The position numbers were made by a program, and so were the translations under genes. Below the pieces are notes generated by a model that saw only the letters and a list, made by a program, of their open reading frames with translations, was not told the origin of the DNA and did not search any database. 64,000 bases of DNA from CBDHDJ01 sp965261645 (GTDB lineage Bacteria; Pseudomonadota; Alphaproteobacteria; SHVV01): the NCBI GenBank assembly GCA_965261645.1, contig CBDHDJ010000003.1:682001-746000 (forward strand), given 5' to 3'. Shown piece after piece: positions 1 through 9,734 of the stretch; the stretch's first letter is position 1, and every line of letters starts with the position of its first letter.

Positions 1-3000
1 CTCGACATACTTGCGCGCCGAGAGATCCAGTCGGTGATATTCGAGCGCCTCGATCATCGGCGCCCGTGTCTCGGCCGGGATATCCGGGTTATCCGCCAGC
101 GCCTGGATGCGCGGGATCATGGCCACGTATCCCTTGGCGTAGAATAACGGCTCCCCGGTTTGTTGGACCCTTTCGGTCAGTTTGCTCCAGCCCCTCTGCA
201 AGGCTTCGTAAGGAGCCAGCCAGTCGGGCCTGGGGGGATCCCGATCCGGCGGTGGTACATCCTCCTGCGCGGCCGCGGCGTGTGCCCAGGGGTAATCTTC
301 GGCTTCAACCGGCGGGACGGATTCGAAGTATTGGGCCGGCGCCGCGTCACGATCGGGAGGCTGCATCCCGGTCGTGTCCCGCGTCACCGTATCGGCGCGC
401 TTGGGCGCTTCGGCGCGGCCGCCCTCCAGCGCCAGCTCCCCTTGCTGCAATTCGGGCTTCGGTTGTTGTGCCCCCTGTTCCGCCTCCCTCTTTATCCGGT
501 GCACGTGCCGCATCGTGGCCGCTCGCCGGTGCCGGCGCGCCCGGGCATGCAGGTCCTCGAAGGCGTCGAGGTCCTGGCGCCCGATGCCGCCGCGCTGGGC
601 CAACAGGGACGCGAATTCGTCCGGCCGGGCGCGGAAGGTCTCGGCCTGCTTCAACAACACCGCATGGCGGGTGAGCGTCTCGCGGTAGGCTCCGCCGAGC
701 GCCACGGCATCGCCTTCAATGCGGGTCCGTTCGCGGAGATCGTCGTACGCCGCCAGAACCTCCCTACGGCTGTCGACAAACGAAGACACCGTCTGGGCAT
801 GGCGCCAGCCGAAGGCGGTGCGCCGGACATCCCGCGCGATGCGGGCCAGGGCGTTGTCGTTTGCCGCCGCACGGATATTCCCCGCCGCGCCTTGGGCTTC
901 GCCTGGGGATCGGCTTCTGTCCTCCCCTACACTCTCCCGGCGGCCTTCCCATACACCATCGGCCATGTAGTCGAGTGCCGCCTCTTTGGGCTGCGAGCGC
1001 GACCAGCGCTCCGCCAGATACGCCCGGATCTCGGTGTCCGTCACAGCCGTCTCCCGGTCGTCGTCGGCCCGCCTGTCGGCGATGTCGAGGGCGAGCGGCG
1101 CCCGGTTGACGTAGATGTCGAGCCCCTCACGATGGCGTGTCGCCGCGGGATAGATCGTCTCGCGCGAGGGTCTTGCGTCGGCCAGCAGGAACGTCCAGTC
1201 CACGGTCAGTCCCTGGGCCGATGTGATGGTGAGCGCATAGCCGTGATCGAGACGGATATTGCCGTACCAGTCGCGTATCTCATCGTGACGAAAGCTGACC
1301 TCACGGCCGTCCTCGGTGCGCGCCGATATCAGGACACTCGGCTCCGTACCGGCCTCACCCCTTTCAACCTTGAAGTCCTCCACCGTGACCACGGTGCCGT
1401 TGAACAACTGCTTCTCCCAGTGCGTGGCGCCGATGCGCAACCGGTCGCCGCGTGCGATCTCCAGCGCCGAGGTCGCCCGATCGTCCTCCATGCCCCTGCT
1501 GACGATCACCGTCACCCGGCCCGCATGGGCCCGGTCCGTATCGGCCCGTTCTCCATCCGCCAGAGCGGCGAAACGGCGTTCGCGCATCAGATGCGACAGC
1601 GCCCGCACTTCGGCTCTTGTGCGCGCCAGCACCACGCTGGATTTGTTGGGGTTCGCCCGCCGGTAGCGGTCCCAGTCATCGACCAGGCCCGTCAGCGTCT
1701 TTTCTTCGTCATACCCGATATGGAACCGCCCACGCAGGTGGTGGGCTGCAATGGCCGATGCCGCATCTCCGGCGCGCAACGCTTCGGACGCAGCGACCTG
1801 CCAGGGCGTAAATACGAGTTTCCCCTTCATGTTCTCGTAGTACGTAAGAATGCGGGTGCGCCTCTCTTCTTCCATCGAATTTGCCAGGAGCCGCGCCGTC
1901 TCGGGTGTCTCACCCTGGACATGGGTCAGGATATCCTCCAGGTCCACCTTCTGGCGCCGCATGCGGTCCACCCGGACACTGCCAACCGCATCACGGATCA
2001 GTCTCAGCCCCGGTCCTGCCTCAACGGGTTGCTGTTGTTGGGTGTCGCCCGCGAACACGATCTTCGCTCCATGGCGTTCGGAGAGCCTGAGAATGTGATG
2101 CGCCTGGCGGGTCGACAGCATCCCCGCCTCGTCGACGATAATGGTGGTGTCCTTGTTAATCTCGATACCGCCCCTCGCGGCAAGGCGCAGCAGCTTGTCG
2201 ACGCAGAACGGCCGCGCATCGACGTCGTTGCCAAGCGCCACCGCCGTGCGCCAGGCCACGGCGGTGGCTATAATGCTCTGCCCGTGTTCACGGTAGAGAT
2301 CGGCGATAGGCCGCAATGTCGTGGTCTTGCCCGATCCCGCCGCCCCTTCGATGATGGCGACCCGGCCTCCGGATGAGGTGACAGACCGGATGGCCGCGAT
2401 CTGTTCCTCGCTCAGCGGATAGCCCGCCTTGAGCAGCCCCGCCACCTTTGCCTCGATCGCCTGGGCGGACAGGGAATGTCCCCTGTCGGCGGCCATGCCT
2501 GCCGCCATATCCCTGACTTCCTGCTCCATCTGCAGGTTGTGACGGGTCGAATACAGCCTCGTGTGCGCCATGTCGGCCCGGCCCTCGGCCGAACGTGGCG
2601 GGCGGGTCAAACGCACCACCTCGGGGCTCAGCAACACACGTTCGATGCTTGTCGCCACCGCATCATGGTTCAAGAGACCGGCGGTGACATTGCCCACCCG
2701 CTCGACGATGTCCGGCAGGCGGAATACTGCTTCCTCGCGTGTAAGGCGGTAGGGCAGATCCTCCAGCACTTCCGTTAGCGCCCGGATCTGCTCTTGGGTA
2801 ATCTCTTCGGCTTTCTCAAGAAGCGAGGCGACCAGCACCTCACGTTCGATGAAGCCGTCCGCCTCGGAGCGCCAGCGGCGATGGCGAATTTCCGGGTGGT
2901 TGTCCGGTGACTTGCCGGCCCGTGTGATCTTGTTCGCCGCCGCCGCCCGCGGCGCATTGCCCTCGACCGTAAAGCCCATCTCCCGGGCCGCTTCGATAAT

Positions 3001-3747
3001 CGCCGCCCGGCGCTTCGACCAGTGTCCGATCAGGTCCTCGGGCACGCCTGCGATACGCGTGAACTCTCCATCCTTGCCGTACTGTTCCATGCGGATGCCG
3101 AGGCGCTCTTGCAGGCTCCAGGCCAGGGCATTGCGGTAGACTGCCCCCGCCGCCTTCATCCAGGTGTAGACCGGGTGTTGATGCAGCGCCCGGTACTTGC
3201 CGTCCCGGTGTGTCCGGGCGGCATTGAAGATCACGCAGTGAGTGTGAAGCTGGGGGTCATTGTCCCGGCTGGTGCCATGCTGGAACATCGCTGCTGCGAC
3301 GTCGGCGGATAGCACCTCGATCTCACCGTCCCGGTTACGGATGCGGGTATGGGCGCAATGACGCAGCACCGTCTCCTCAAGTCCTAACCGAGCCGCATCG
3401 TTATGCGCCCGCTCGATTTCCGAACGCAGGTCTGGGTCGGCGACGGCCCACAGGGCCGAGATGCTCTTGTCGGCGCTGAAGGTCATGTCGAGACCCGCCG
3501 AGCGCCGCTCGCTGCCGGCATTCCGCGTGAGTTTACCCCCGTCGTCTGGCGCGAAGCCGTGATACAGCCGGTGGAAGTCGCTGCTGTCGACCTTGCCGCC
3601 GTCGGCAAGACTGAACAGGCCCTTCGGATTGAACCAGACACCGTCCGGTTCCTCGCCCGCCGTGTAGTATTCGTTGGGGTGTCGGAACGAGCGTTGGCTC
3701 TCCAGGTAATACGCTGCCGATGCCGCCTGGGCGAGCGTCGCTACCAC
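1..3747 (-). CDS. traA: MobF-type conjugative relaxase/helicase (TraA), 3' end outside the window
   Basis: This protein would nick the transfer origin and unwind DNA during conjugation. The frame is open from a GTG at 3747 to the left edge, about 1249 codons, and its stop lies outside the window. The N-terminus has the paired Tyr expected for a TrwC-like relaxase (AAYYLE, residues 11-16). The histidine triad follows as H147, H158 and H160 in the stretch DPQLHTHCVIFN. A RecD-like helicase with Walker A GAAGSGKTTT (about residue 470) and Walker B IIVDEAGML comes next. The C-terminal third is charged and low in complexity. No in-frame ATG exists between GTG 3747 and an upstream stop about 120 bases away, and the GTG start gives the usual VATLAQAASAAYY beginning, so I chose it. 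It points away from the small gene at 4235. The relaxase call is firm, but the exact start is less certain. Confidence 0.9.
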   Translation of the reverse strand, partial: MVATLAQAASAAYYLESQRSFRHPNEYYTAGEEPDGVWFNPKGLFSLADGGKVDSSDFHRLYHGFAPDDGGKLTRNAGSERRSAGLDMTFSADKSISALWAVADPDLRSEIERAHNDAARLGLEETVLRHCAHTRIRNRDGEIEVLSADVAAAMFQHGTSRDNDPQLHTHCVIFNAARTHRDGKYRALHQHPVYTWMKAAGAVYRNALAWSLQERLGIRMEQYGKDGEFTRIAGVPEDLIGHWSKRRAAIIEAAREMGFTVEGNAPRAAAANKITRAGKSPDNHPEIRHRRWRSEADGFIEREVLVASLLEKAEEITQEQIRALTEVLEDLPYRLTREEAVFRLPDIVERVGNVTAGLLNHDAVATSIERVLLSPEVVRLTRPPRSAEGRADMAHTRLYSTRHNLQMEQEVRDMAAGMAADRGHSLSAQAIEAKVAGLLKAGYPLSEEQIAAIRSVTSSGGRVAIIEGAAGSGKTTTLRPIADLYREHGQSIIATAVAWRTAVALGNDVDARPFCVDKLLRLAARGGIEINKDTTIIVDEAGMLSTRQAHHILRLSERHGAKIVFAGDTQQQQPVEAGPGLRLIRDAVGSVRVDRMRRQKVDLEDILTHVQGETPETARLLANSMEEERRTRILTYYENMKGKLVFTPWQVAASEALRAGDAASAIAAHHLRGRFHIGYDEEKTLTGLVDDWDRYRRANPNKSSVVLARTRAEVRALSHLMRERRFAALADGERADTDRAHAGRVTVIVSRGMEDDRATSALEIARGDRLRIGATHWEKQLFNGTVVTVEDFKVERGEAGTEPSVLISARTEDGREVSFRHDEIRDWYGNIRLDHGYALTITSAQGLTVDWTFLLADARPSRETIYPAATRHREGLDIYVNRAPLALDIADRRADDDRETAVTDTEIRAYLAERWSRSQPKEAALDYMADGVWEGRRESVGEDRSRSPGEAQGAAGNIRAAANDNALARIARDVRRTAFGWRHAQTVSSFVDSRREVLAAYDDLRERTRIEGDAVALGGAYRETLTRHAVLLKQAETFRARPDEFASLLAQRGGIGRQDLDAFEDLHARARRHRRAATMRHVHRIKREAEQGAQQPKPELQQGELALEGGRAEAPKRADTVTRDTTGMQPPDRDAAPAQYFESVPPVEAEDYPWAHAAAAQEDVPPPDRDPPRPDWLAPYEALQRGWSKLTERVQQTGEPLFYAKGYVAMIPRIQALADNPDIPAETRAPMIEALEYHRLDLSARKYVE

Positions 3748-4234
3748 GATGATGCCCGCTGAACAGCCCGGTTGAAGGCGACGGCACCGGCAGGCGCCGA
3801 ATTCCGGCCAAGGGCCCGGATGGCGTCGATGGCTGTTAAAGAGAATATCTTCATTAGCGTCAGATCGTTATCCGGATTGGCGAAGCGGGATGTTCCTCGC
3901 CGAGGGATCCTTGGCTACGTGCGTTCTGGAGTGGAAGCATATTTATGCAGAGGTGTGATAAGTAAGAAACACTATTTTTCTCCCGTTCGCGATCGACCAT
4001 ACGCATATCGCTTAACGTTACAAGGAATCTTTGTCTCCTCCTCATTGACGGTGGGCAGGCTAGGCAACTACAGGACTTGCGCCCTGTTGCATTCGGGGGA
4101 GGTTAGGCTAGCGTACAGACCGTCACGGCTGGAGTTTCGTGTTGCCAAGGTTCTTACGCTTTGGAACGATGGACGGATAGCCGACAACTGCATCCGGACT
4201 TACGCGGAGTATGGAAACAGCGGGGAGATGGACG
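3748..4234. other. Divergent intergenic region, relatively AT-rich
   Basis: This gap of nearly 490 bases separates the relaxase from the divergent small gene at 4235. Around 3940-4060 it is clearly richer in A and T than its surroundings, which suits promoters for both genes. An open frame crosses it on the plus strand, but its composition and translation look random. I could not recognise an origin of transfer by eye, although such a site is often found next to a MobF relaxase gene. Confidence 0.4.
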
Positions 4235-4538
4235 ATGCCGGCGAAACGCTTCAATGAAGCGGATATCGACTTCGATGCCATAGACGGCGAGTTGGCGAAA
4301 ACTTGTGCCGCCGAAGCTGAGGCTCGCGGATGTGCTGGACCGTCTACGGAAGCGGCTGGTCGAGCAACAGGCCAAGGGGGTGACTGTGGCTCAAATGCAT
4401 GAGGTGTTGAACGCTGGGGGCATCCACATCACGGAGCGCAGTCTGCGGACGTTTCTGGACAAGGGTGTGTTGCCGGGAAGAAAGGTTGCCGAGGCTGCCA
4501 GGACTATGGTGTCCGAAGAAGGCAGTGATCCGTTCTGA
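4235..4538 (+). pseudogene. Small conjugation-associated protein, one-base frameshift
   Basis: Two frames join into one plausible protein of about 100 residues. The first part starts at ATG 4235, about 8 bases after GGGGAG, and encodes MPAKRFNEADIDFDAIDGEL. The second runs from about 4302 to 4538 and encodes PKLRLADVLDRLRKRL followed by a short helix-turn-helix-like stretch ending at a TGA. Removing one A from the AAAA run at 4298-4301 joins them smoothly as GELAKLVPPKLRL. The gene lies divergent to the relaxase, so a regulatory or accessory role in transfer is possible, but I do not recognise the family. The frameshift could be real, programmed or a sequencing error. Without it the start of the second part would be GTG 4305. 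Confidence 0.6.
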
Positions 4539-4952
4539 AGGGTGTGCTGGCAAGAAGGGCGGCACAGTGCGGACACAATAGCGGGTGGGTGCACTTCGCC
4601 GTGACGGGCTTGGAATATAGGCCGACCACCATGGGCCTGGTCGTCGTTAGCCTCATGACAGCGACGGGGAAGACGCCCTCAGCGTCATGCTTTGCCTGGT
4701 GACAAAGTCCAACCTGCGCGTTGAGCGGGTGCTCACCGAAGAGGAGGTCAGCGCGCTCAGGGAACCGCTTCTGGATCATTCGACGGCCGCCCAGGCACTG
4801 GTTGTGCTCATTGAGGCAAGGGAGAACGGGCTCTGGCTCCGGTGCGATTGCCGTTGCGAGAATGAGCGCCATCCTCTTGCGGCGCCCTGCCGTTTGCCGA
4901 AGGGTACCGGATACACGTGGCGTGTTCTGCGGGGCGCCGGCCGTCTGTAATA

Positions 4953-6109
4953 CCAACGGCGCAAAATTCTGACTCGCAAGGGATTCCCTTTTTGGGCTGG
5001 ATGTGATTCAAGGCTGGCGAAGGAGATTCGCCATGTCAGTATGCATTGCTCTTCGGGACGACTACGACAGCATTAAGCTCCGGTGTTTGGCCAAGCACAG
5101 TCGCGATCCCCGCCAAGTTCGCCGGCTTTTGGCCTTGGCGGCGGTTTACGACGGCATGAGCCGAGCGGAAGCCGCTAAGGTCGGCGGCATGGATCGCCAG
5201 ACGCTGAGAGACTGGGCGCACCGCTTCAACGATGAAGGGGCAGACGGCTTGAAGAACCGTCCCGGTGCGGGCCGCCCCCGGCTCTTGACCGACGAGCAGA
5301 TGGGCGAACTGTCGGTGATCGTCGAAACGGGCCCCGATCCAAAGATTGACGGTGTGGTTCGCTGGCGGCGGGTTGACCTGAAACGGGTGATCGAAGAACG
5401 CTTTGGCGTGATCTATAGCGAGCGGGCGATCTCCGACCTTCTCGTCGCGCTGTCCTTCTCCCACATCAGCGCCCGGCCGCAGCACCCCAAGCAGGACCAG
5501 CGGGTGATCGAGGCGTTCAAAAAAACTTCCCCCGCACGCTCGCTGCCCACCTAGCCGGTCTGCCCAAGACCAAGCGGGTCGAGATCTGGTTCCAAGACGA
5601 GGCCAGGCTGGGACAGAAGAACGGGCGTGTGCGCATTTGGGCGAAGAAGGGAACAAGGCCACGCCTGCCCGCCGATCAGCGCTACACGAACGCCTACCTC
5701 TTTGGCGCAATCTGTCCCATGGGAGCCAAGGGTGCCGCTCTCATGCTCCCCTTCGCCAACACAGCCGCCATGCAGATGCATCTCGACGAGATCAGCTGCA
5801 ACGTCGCCGCCAAGGCCCATGGCGTCGTCCTGATGGACCGCGCCGGGTGGCACAGCACCGACCAGCTCAAGGTCCCCAAGAACCTCACCATCATCCTGCT
5901 GCCATCGCGCTCGCCCGAGCTGAACCCGGTCGAGAACATCTGGCAATACCTCCGCCAGAATTGGCTCTCTAACCGCGTCTTCGAAGATTACGACGCCATC
6001 ATCGAGGCCGGTTGCCAAGCCTGGAACAAACTAATCGACCAGCCCGAGACGATCATGTCCATCGGAATGAGAGATTGGGCGATTTCAGGTCAATAATTAG
6101 TGCCGTTGG
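4953..6109 (+). mobile_element. IS630-family element (copy A)
   Basis: The ends are inverted repeats beginning CCAACGGC at 4953 and ending GCCGTTGG at 6109, flanked by TA at 4951-4952 and 6110-6111. The TA duplication is the hallmark of IS630/Tc1-type insertion. The repeats extend imperfectly inwards (CCAACGGCGCAAAATTCTGAC against CCAACGGCACTAATTATTGAC). It lies inside the DUF1173-like gene. The exact end may shift by two or three bases because TA recurs nearby. Confidence 0.85.
5033..6096 (+). CDS. IS630-family transposase, expressed by -1 frameshift
   Basis: A DDE transposase encoded in two overlapping frames. The first starts at ATG 5033, right after AAGGAG, and carries the helix-turn-helix DNA-binding half (MSRAEAAKVGGMDRQTLRDW) up to a stop at 5554. 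The second covers about 5518-6096 and carries the catalytic core with EIWFQDEARLGQ (first D), VVLMDRAGWH (second D) and SPELNPVENIWQYLR (E). The two overlap at an A7 run at 5519-5525, where a -1 slip fuses them, as is usual in this family. No damage is visible, so the element may still be active. Confidence 0.88.
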
Positions 6110-6293
6110 TATAACATGACCTCGACTGCGTCTTCTACCGGGAGAGCCGGGACCAGCTCGCGGAGAGGGCCTGGAGCAGGGCGGCAAGGATGCCGCCCGA
6201 GGGGTATTTCGCGGTGCTGCGCTCACGCGAGGACGGCAAGGGGCTGAGCGAACCGGAACCTGTCAACGACTTTGAGACACCGACGGTTTCTAT

Positions 6294-7295
6294 TTACTGA
6301 CTCGTTTCTCCTGTTGTGGAAGTGGCGGGTGGGTTGATCCAGACGGCTTCGGGAAGCGGGGCGGGTTTCGGGGTGCCGTGGACGAAGCGTTCGGGGTGAA
6401 GGGCCCAGGCGGCTTGCAGGGTACGTCCGCGCTGAGCCAGCACATCCGGTGCCCGGTGATGATGGACATCATCGGGGGTGAGCATCGCGATCCCGGCATG
6501 GCGGTGCTCGGTGTTGTACCAGGGGAAGAACGACCGGCAGAAGGCGATGGCGGCGGTAATGTCTTCGAAGCGCCCAGGGAAGCCGGGGTGATACTTCAGG
6601 GTCTTGAACTGCGCTTCGGAGAACGGGTTGTCATCGCTGACCTGGGGGCGGCTCAGAGAGCGGGTGACCCCGAGGTCGGCGAGGAGTTGGGCGGTACACT
6701 TGCTGGTCATCGGCGCGCCGCGGTCCGAATGCAGGGTGAGCACCTGGGGCTCGATGCCTTGCTTGAGACAGGTTTCCTCGATCAGCGTCGCGGCGAGCGC
6801 GGCGTTCTCCCGATCGGCAACCATCCAGCCCACGACGCAGCGGCTGAAGATGTCGAGCAAGACATAGAGGTAGAAGGACGTCCAGCGTTTGGGCCCCCGG
6901 AGCCGGGTGATATCCCAGGACCAGGTCTGGTTGGGGCCCGTGGCCACCAGCTCGGGCTTGGTGTAGCAGGGATGACTGCGCTGATTGCGCCGCTCTCGCA
7001 CCGGCTGGTTCGCGGCCAGGATCCGGTATATCGTGCGCTCGGCGCACAGATACTGGCCTTCATCGAGCAGCGTCGCGACGACCTCGGCCGGTGACCGGTC
7101 GACGAAGCGCGGGCTGGCGAGCACGTCGAGGACGTGCGCGCGTTCGGACGCACACAGGGCCCGGGCGGGCGTAGGACGGGGCTGCTGATGCCCGGGAGCG
7201 GGCCTCTGACGACGGTAGAAGGAAGCCCGTGGCACCCCCAGCGCTCGGCACGCCGGCGCCACGCCGACCTGCGATGCGAGCGGCTGGACGGCCAT
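6294..7295 (-). CDS. IS3-family transposase OrfB (DDE integrase), copy 1
   Basis: This is the catalytic subunit of the IS3 element, 333 residues. The rve integrase core shows TWSWDITRL (first D), LHSDRGAPMTS (second D) and NPFSEAQFKTLKY (E), and an HTH_21-like N-terminal half starts MAVQPLASQVGVAPACRALG. The start ATG at 7295 overlaps the stop of OrfA (TGATG arrangement), so the two are translated coupled or fused by frameshifting. It is intact and nearly identical to the copy at 34377-35378. Confidence 0.92.
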   Translation of the reverse strand: MAVQPLASQVGVAPACRALGVPRASFYRRQRPAPGHQQPRPTPARALCASERAHVLDVLASPRFVDRSPAEVVATLLDEGQYLCAERTIYRILAANQPVRERRNQRSHPCYTKPELVATGPNQTWSWDITRLRGPKRWTSFYLYVLLDIFSRCVVGWMVADRENAALAATLIEETCLKQGIEPQVLTLHSDRGAPMTSKCTAQLLADLGVTRSLSRPQVSDDNPFSEAQFKTLKYHPGFPGRFEDITAAIAFCRSFFPWYNTEHRHAGIAMLTPDDVHHHRAPDVLAQRGRTLQAAWALHPERFVHGTPKPAPLPEAVWINPPATSTTGETSQ

Positions 7296-7783
7296 CAGCA
7301 GTCCTTCCCGTGTTCGAGGCTGAATCCCAGCAGCCCGGCAACTTTTCCCTGGACGTCCAGGATCGTATGGGCGGTGTGCAGCTCCTTCTCCAGCCGAGCC
7401 ACTTTCGCCTCGAGCTCGTGCACCTTCGCGCTGAGGGGGTTGCGCTCGGCGGGCTTCCGACCGCGTTTGCTCGGGGTCAGGCCTTGAAGCGACCCTTCAC
7501 GCCGCGCCCTGCGCCATTCCGTCAAATGGGAGCTGTACAGCCCCTCGCGGCGAAGCAGCCGGCCCACCTCGCCGGGCTGCGTGCAGCTCTCTGCCTCCTC
7601 CAGAATCCGCAGTCGATACTGCGCGGTGAACTTGCGCCTCTTCGGCTTGGCCACGACCTCCGGGTCCGGCGTTGGCCGTGCGTGGCTGGCTCCGGCTCCG
7701 GGGGCCTCGTCGCGACGCTCCTCGACCCCCAGGGCCGGAGCGTCCATCTCTTGCAATGTCATCGATTCTCTCTCTGCGGTCAT
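7295..7783 (-). CDS. IS3-family transposase OrfA, copy 1
   Basis: This is the DNA-binding subunit, 162 residues. It has a Pro-rich N-terminal tail, a helix-turn-helix of the transposase_8 type (KRRKFTAQYRLRILEEAESC, then PGEVGRLLRREGLYSSHL) and a C-terminal leucine-zipper-like helix (AKVHELEAKVARLEKELHTA) for multimerisation. It overlaps OrfB at 7295. It differs from copy 2 by at least one residue, Ile here against Met in RLRILEEAE. Confidence 0.9.
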   Translation of the reverse strand: MTAERESMTLQEMDAPALGVEERRDEAPGAGASHARPTPDPEVVAKPKRRKFTAQYRLRILEEAESCTQPGEVGRLLRREGLYSSHLTEWRRARREGSLQGLTPSKRGRKPAERNPLSAKVHELEAKVARLEKELHTAHTILDVQGKVAGLLGFSLEHGKDC

Positions 7784-8780
7784 TGGTATTCACCTCCACC
7801 GCCCTACAGTAATTCCAAGGGGGGCCGGTGTCTCAGTGAGGTTGGCAGAGAGCGAACCTTTCCATGGGCCGGGAGAAGGTGGTCACAGGGAACCGGGGCA
7901 GCGGCGGGTTCCGGCACTTTCTCGGCTCTTGCATCAATTGATGGAGAGGGCCGGTCTGACACGGATGCGGGCGAATGAACCCGACCCGGACGTGAGTGAG
8001 TGGATGGGAGCGATTCGTGACGCGGCGAAGACGTTCGAGGTCGCACCGGAACGCAGGTTGGACAAGCTGCTGTTCACGTCACGCATCGACTGGGACCGGC
8101 GGCGGGTGCATGCGCGGGTTCGGGAGGCGGCCCGGGATTTTCCGTCGGGCCACGTGCCGCAAGGGTTCGTGTGCTTCCCCGTATACGGGACAGGCGATCG
8201 GAGCATCCCGGCCAGGAAGGGATATCCCGCCCTTGACGTCGTGTTGAGGATCAAGCGACCGAGGATTGGCGGGCGCGGCGTATCGGGCCCGCACCTGTTC
8301 TTCGGCGTTGTCGCGCTGACCACCAGGCGTCGGGGCTACGGGTGCGCGCGGGCCTGGGCGCAGCCGATCGTATCGTTTCGCCGGCCGGTGCCGGTGGATT
8401 CGAGCTTCGAGCGGCAAGCCTTCGGAACGCTCACGACGACATTGAGGATATTGAGCCACGTGCTCCCGGATGCCGAGTTCGAGATGGAAAAGCCGGTGTT
8501 CGAGGTGGACAACGGGCGGGGGCCGTGTTTGCCCGACTTCCTCATCAGGGGGCGGCTGAAGGGCGAGGAGCGAACCTATGTGGTCGAAGTGATGGGCTTC
8601 GAGCGGCCGGACTATCTCGCCGGCGAACAGGTCACGCACGCGCGAATGGAGGAGATCGGTCCCGTCCTGCTCATGGACGGGAAGGAGTTCGAAGCTCGGC
8701 TGACCGACGAAGGCCGCAAGGTGACCGAACGGATCCGCGTCGACCTGGAAAAGCTGTGGCTCGGGGGCTGGGAAAGTTGA

Positions 8781-9293
8781 GGCGGTGTCGCGTGGCGCCA
8801 CCATGGACATGAAACCGGGTTCCCGTTTTAACAGAGATCCGGCGGCAGGAAGTTCCGAGATCTGAATGGGTCACATCAAGTCGGCGTGGCGCAGCAGGGT
8901 ACCTGAGCACCAACCGCTTTGAGGAGGAACAGCCCCGCAAGCCGGTCAAAGCGGCTGCTTGAAACTGCCCGACCTCAGGGGCCCACTCCACTGTAGGCCC
9001 ACCCGATCGGTAGGGTGAGACGGAGATGGAATCATGTAAACGATCTGCGGTGGGCGTGCGCGAAAGGTCGCGGGATGGGATCCGCACGATCAGAAGTTTC
9101 GCGCTGGCTGGTTTGAGACAGAGCACATCTTTCGGTGCTCTCGACCGCCTCGATGTGGGTTGTCGGCAATACCATGGTCGGCTTCAACGCGGTTGTGGTC
9201 AGTCCTTTGATGACGGTGTTCAAATCGTGTAGACAACGCTGAAGAATGACGGGCAAGTAGTGTGTCGAGGCCCGTCGAGTGTCATACTTCTCG
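8781..9293. other. Intergenic stretch without a recognisable gene
   Basis: About 510 bases between the end of the DUF1173-like gene and the next gene. Short open frames exist on both strands, but none has a convincing start signal or recognisable translation. It may contain decayed mobile-element sequence. I see no tRNA, terminator hairpin or ordered repeat. Confidence 0.35.
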
Positions 9294-9734
9294 ATGCCCA
9301 AACGCCAAGGCAACAACCCGAAGCGCAGGATTGCTTCAAGCCACGAGATCGATCCGAACGTCCTGGGCCGCATCCTCGACGAAGCATGCTACACTGGCAG
9401 CGCGTACCACAAGCGAGCGCCGGCTGACTACGGCTTCCACCCGCCGGCGAATCCACGCCCGAATAAGTCGCTGTGCGACGGCGGTGATCGGAGCGTGAAG
9501 CTCGATGAGGCGCGGGCTCTCTTCCGTGAAGGCGTAAAGCGAGGCATGATCAGCAGCATTCGCATGGGCGAGCTTCCGAAATATGTCTGGGCGGTCGACT
9601 CCGAGGGTCGTGCGTATGAGTCCAAACTCGAGCACGGCAGCCGAAGCTACCACGGCTATGAGCTGGGTAAAGACGATGACACCATGCAGCGGCTGGTTAT
9701 CAAGGAATGGCAGGTAAGATGCCTGATGCGCTGA
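9294..9734 (+). CDS. Hypothetical protein, first gene of an overlapping pair
   Basis: A basic protein of about 146 residues. Visible features are a Lys/Arg-rich N-terminus (MPKRQGNNPKRR), a central PPANPRPNKSLCDGG segment and a C-terminal part with KYVWAVDSEGRAYESKLE and SYHGYELGKDDDTM, which resembles small partner proteins found upstream of ImmA/IrrE-like genes. I do not know its function. ATG 9294 was chosen; an in-frame GTG at 9279, with GAGG eight bases upstream, is an alternative. The 3' end overlaps the following gene, so the two are probably translated coupled. It could be a toxin-antitoxin or defence-type pair, but that is inference only. Confidence 0.7.
   Translation: MPKRQGNNPKRRIASSHEIDPNVLGRILDEACYTGSAYHKRAPADYGFHPPANPRPNKSLCDGGDRSVKLDEARALFREGVKRGMISSIRMGELPKYVWAVDSEGRAYESKLEHGSRSYHGYELGKDDDTMQRLVIKEWQVRCLMR

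Larger units (their letters stand above)
6255..7852 (-). mobile_element. IS3-family element, copy 1
   Basis: A complete IS3-type element with two overlapping genes on the minus strand. Imperfect inverted ends read TGTCAACGACTTTGAGACACC (from 6261) against TGCCAACCTCACTGAGACACC (reverse of 7827-7847), with a few extra bases outside. The flank CGAACC appears on both sides (6249-6254 and 7853-7858), which fits a short target duplication. A nearly identical copy lies at 34338-35937 and a diverged one at 41117-42710. It interrupts the DUF1173-like gene. Confidence 0.88.
4687..8780 (+). pseudogene. DUF1173-like protein gene split in three by IS630 and IS3 insertions
   Basis: Three segments form one gene. 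Segment 4687-4950 encodes LWLRCDCRCENERHPL and a stretch ending GYTWRVLRGAGRL. Segment about 6112-6254 starts HDLDCVFYRESRDQLAERAW. Segment 7859-8780 ends with the motif VVEVMGFERPDYLAGEQ. The CxC pair followed by an H-x3-C, and the C-terminal E-x-MGF-x-RPDY motif, are typical of DUF1173 proteins from mobile elements, whose function is unknown. Across the IS3 element the reading frame continues exactly (SEP then FHGPGEGG) when one copy of the flanking repeat CGAACC is removed. At the IS630 junction a TAA interrupts the frame. The N-terminal start is uncertain and the 5' end may also be decayed. The gene cannot give an intact product now. Confidence 0.7.

Noticed and set aside
160..2376. Very long plus-strand open frame of 738 codons
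   Set aside because: It is the shadow of the minus-strand relaxase, whose frame shows real relaxase and helicase motifs; the plus-strand translation has none.
3772..4257. Plus-strand frame of 161 codons in the gap beside the relaxase
   Set aside because: No ribosome site, random-looking translation, and it overlaps the better-supported small gene at 4235.
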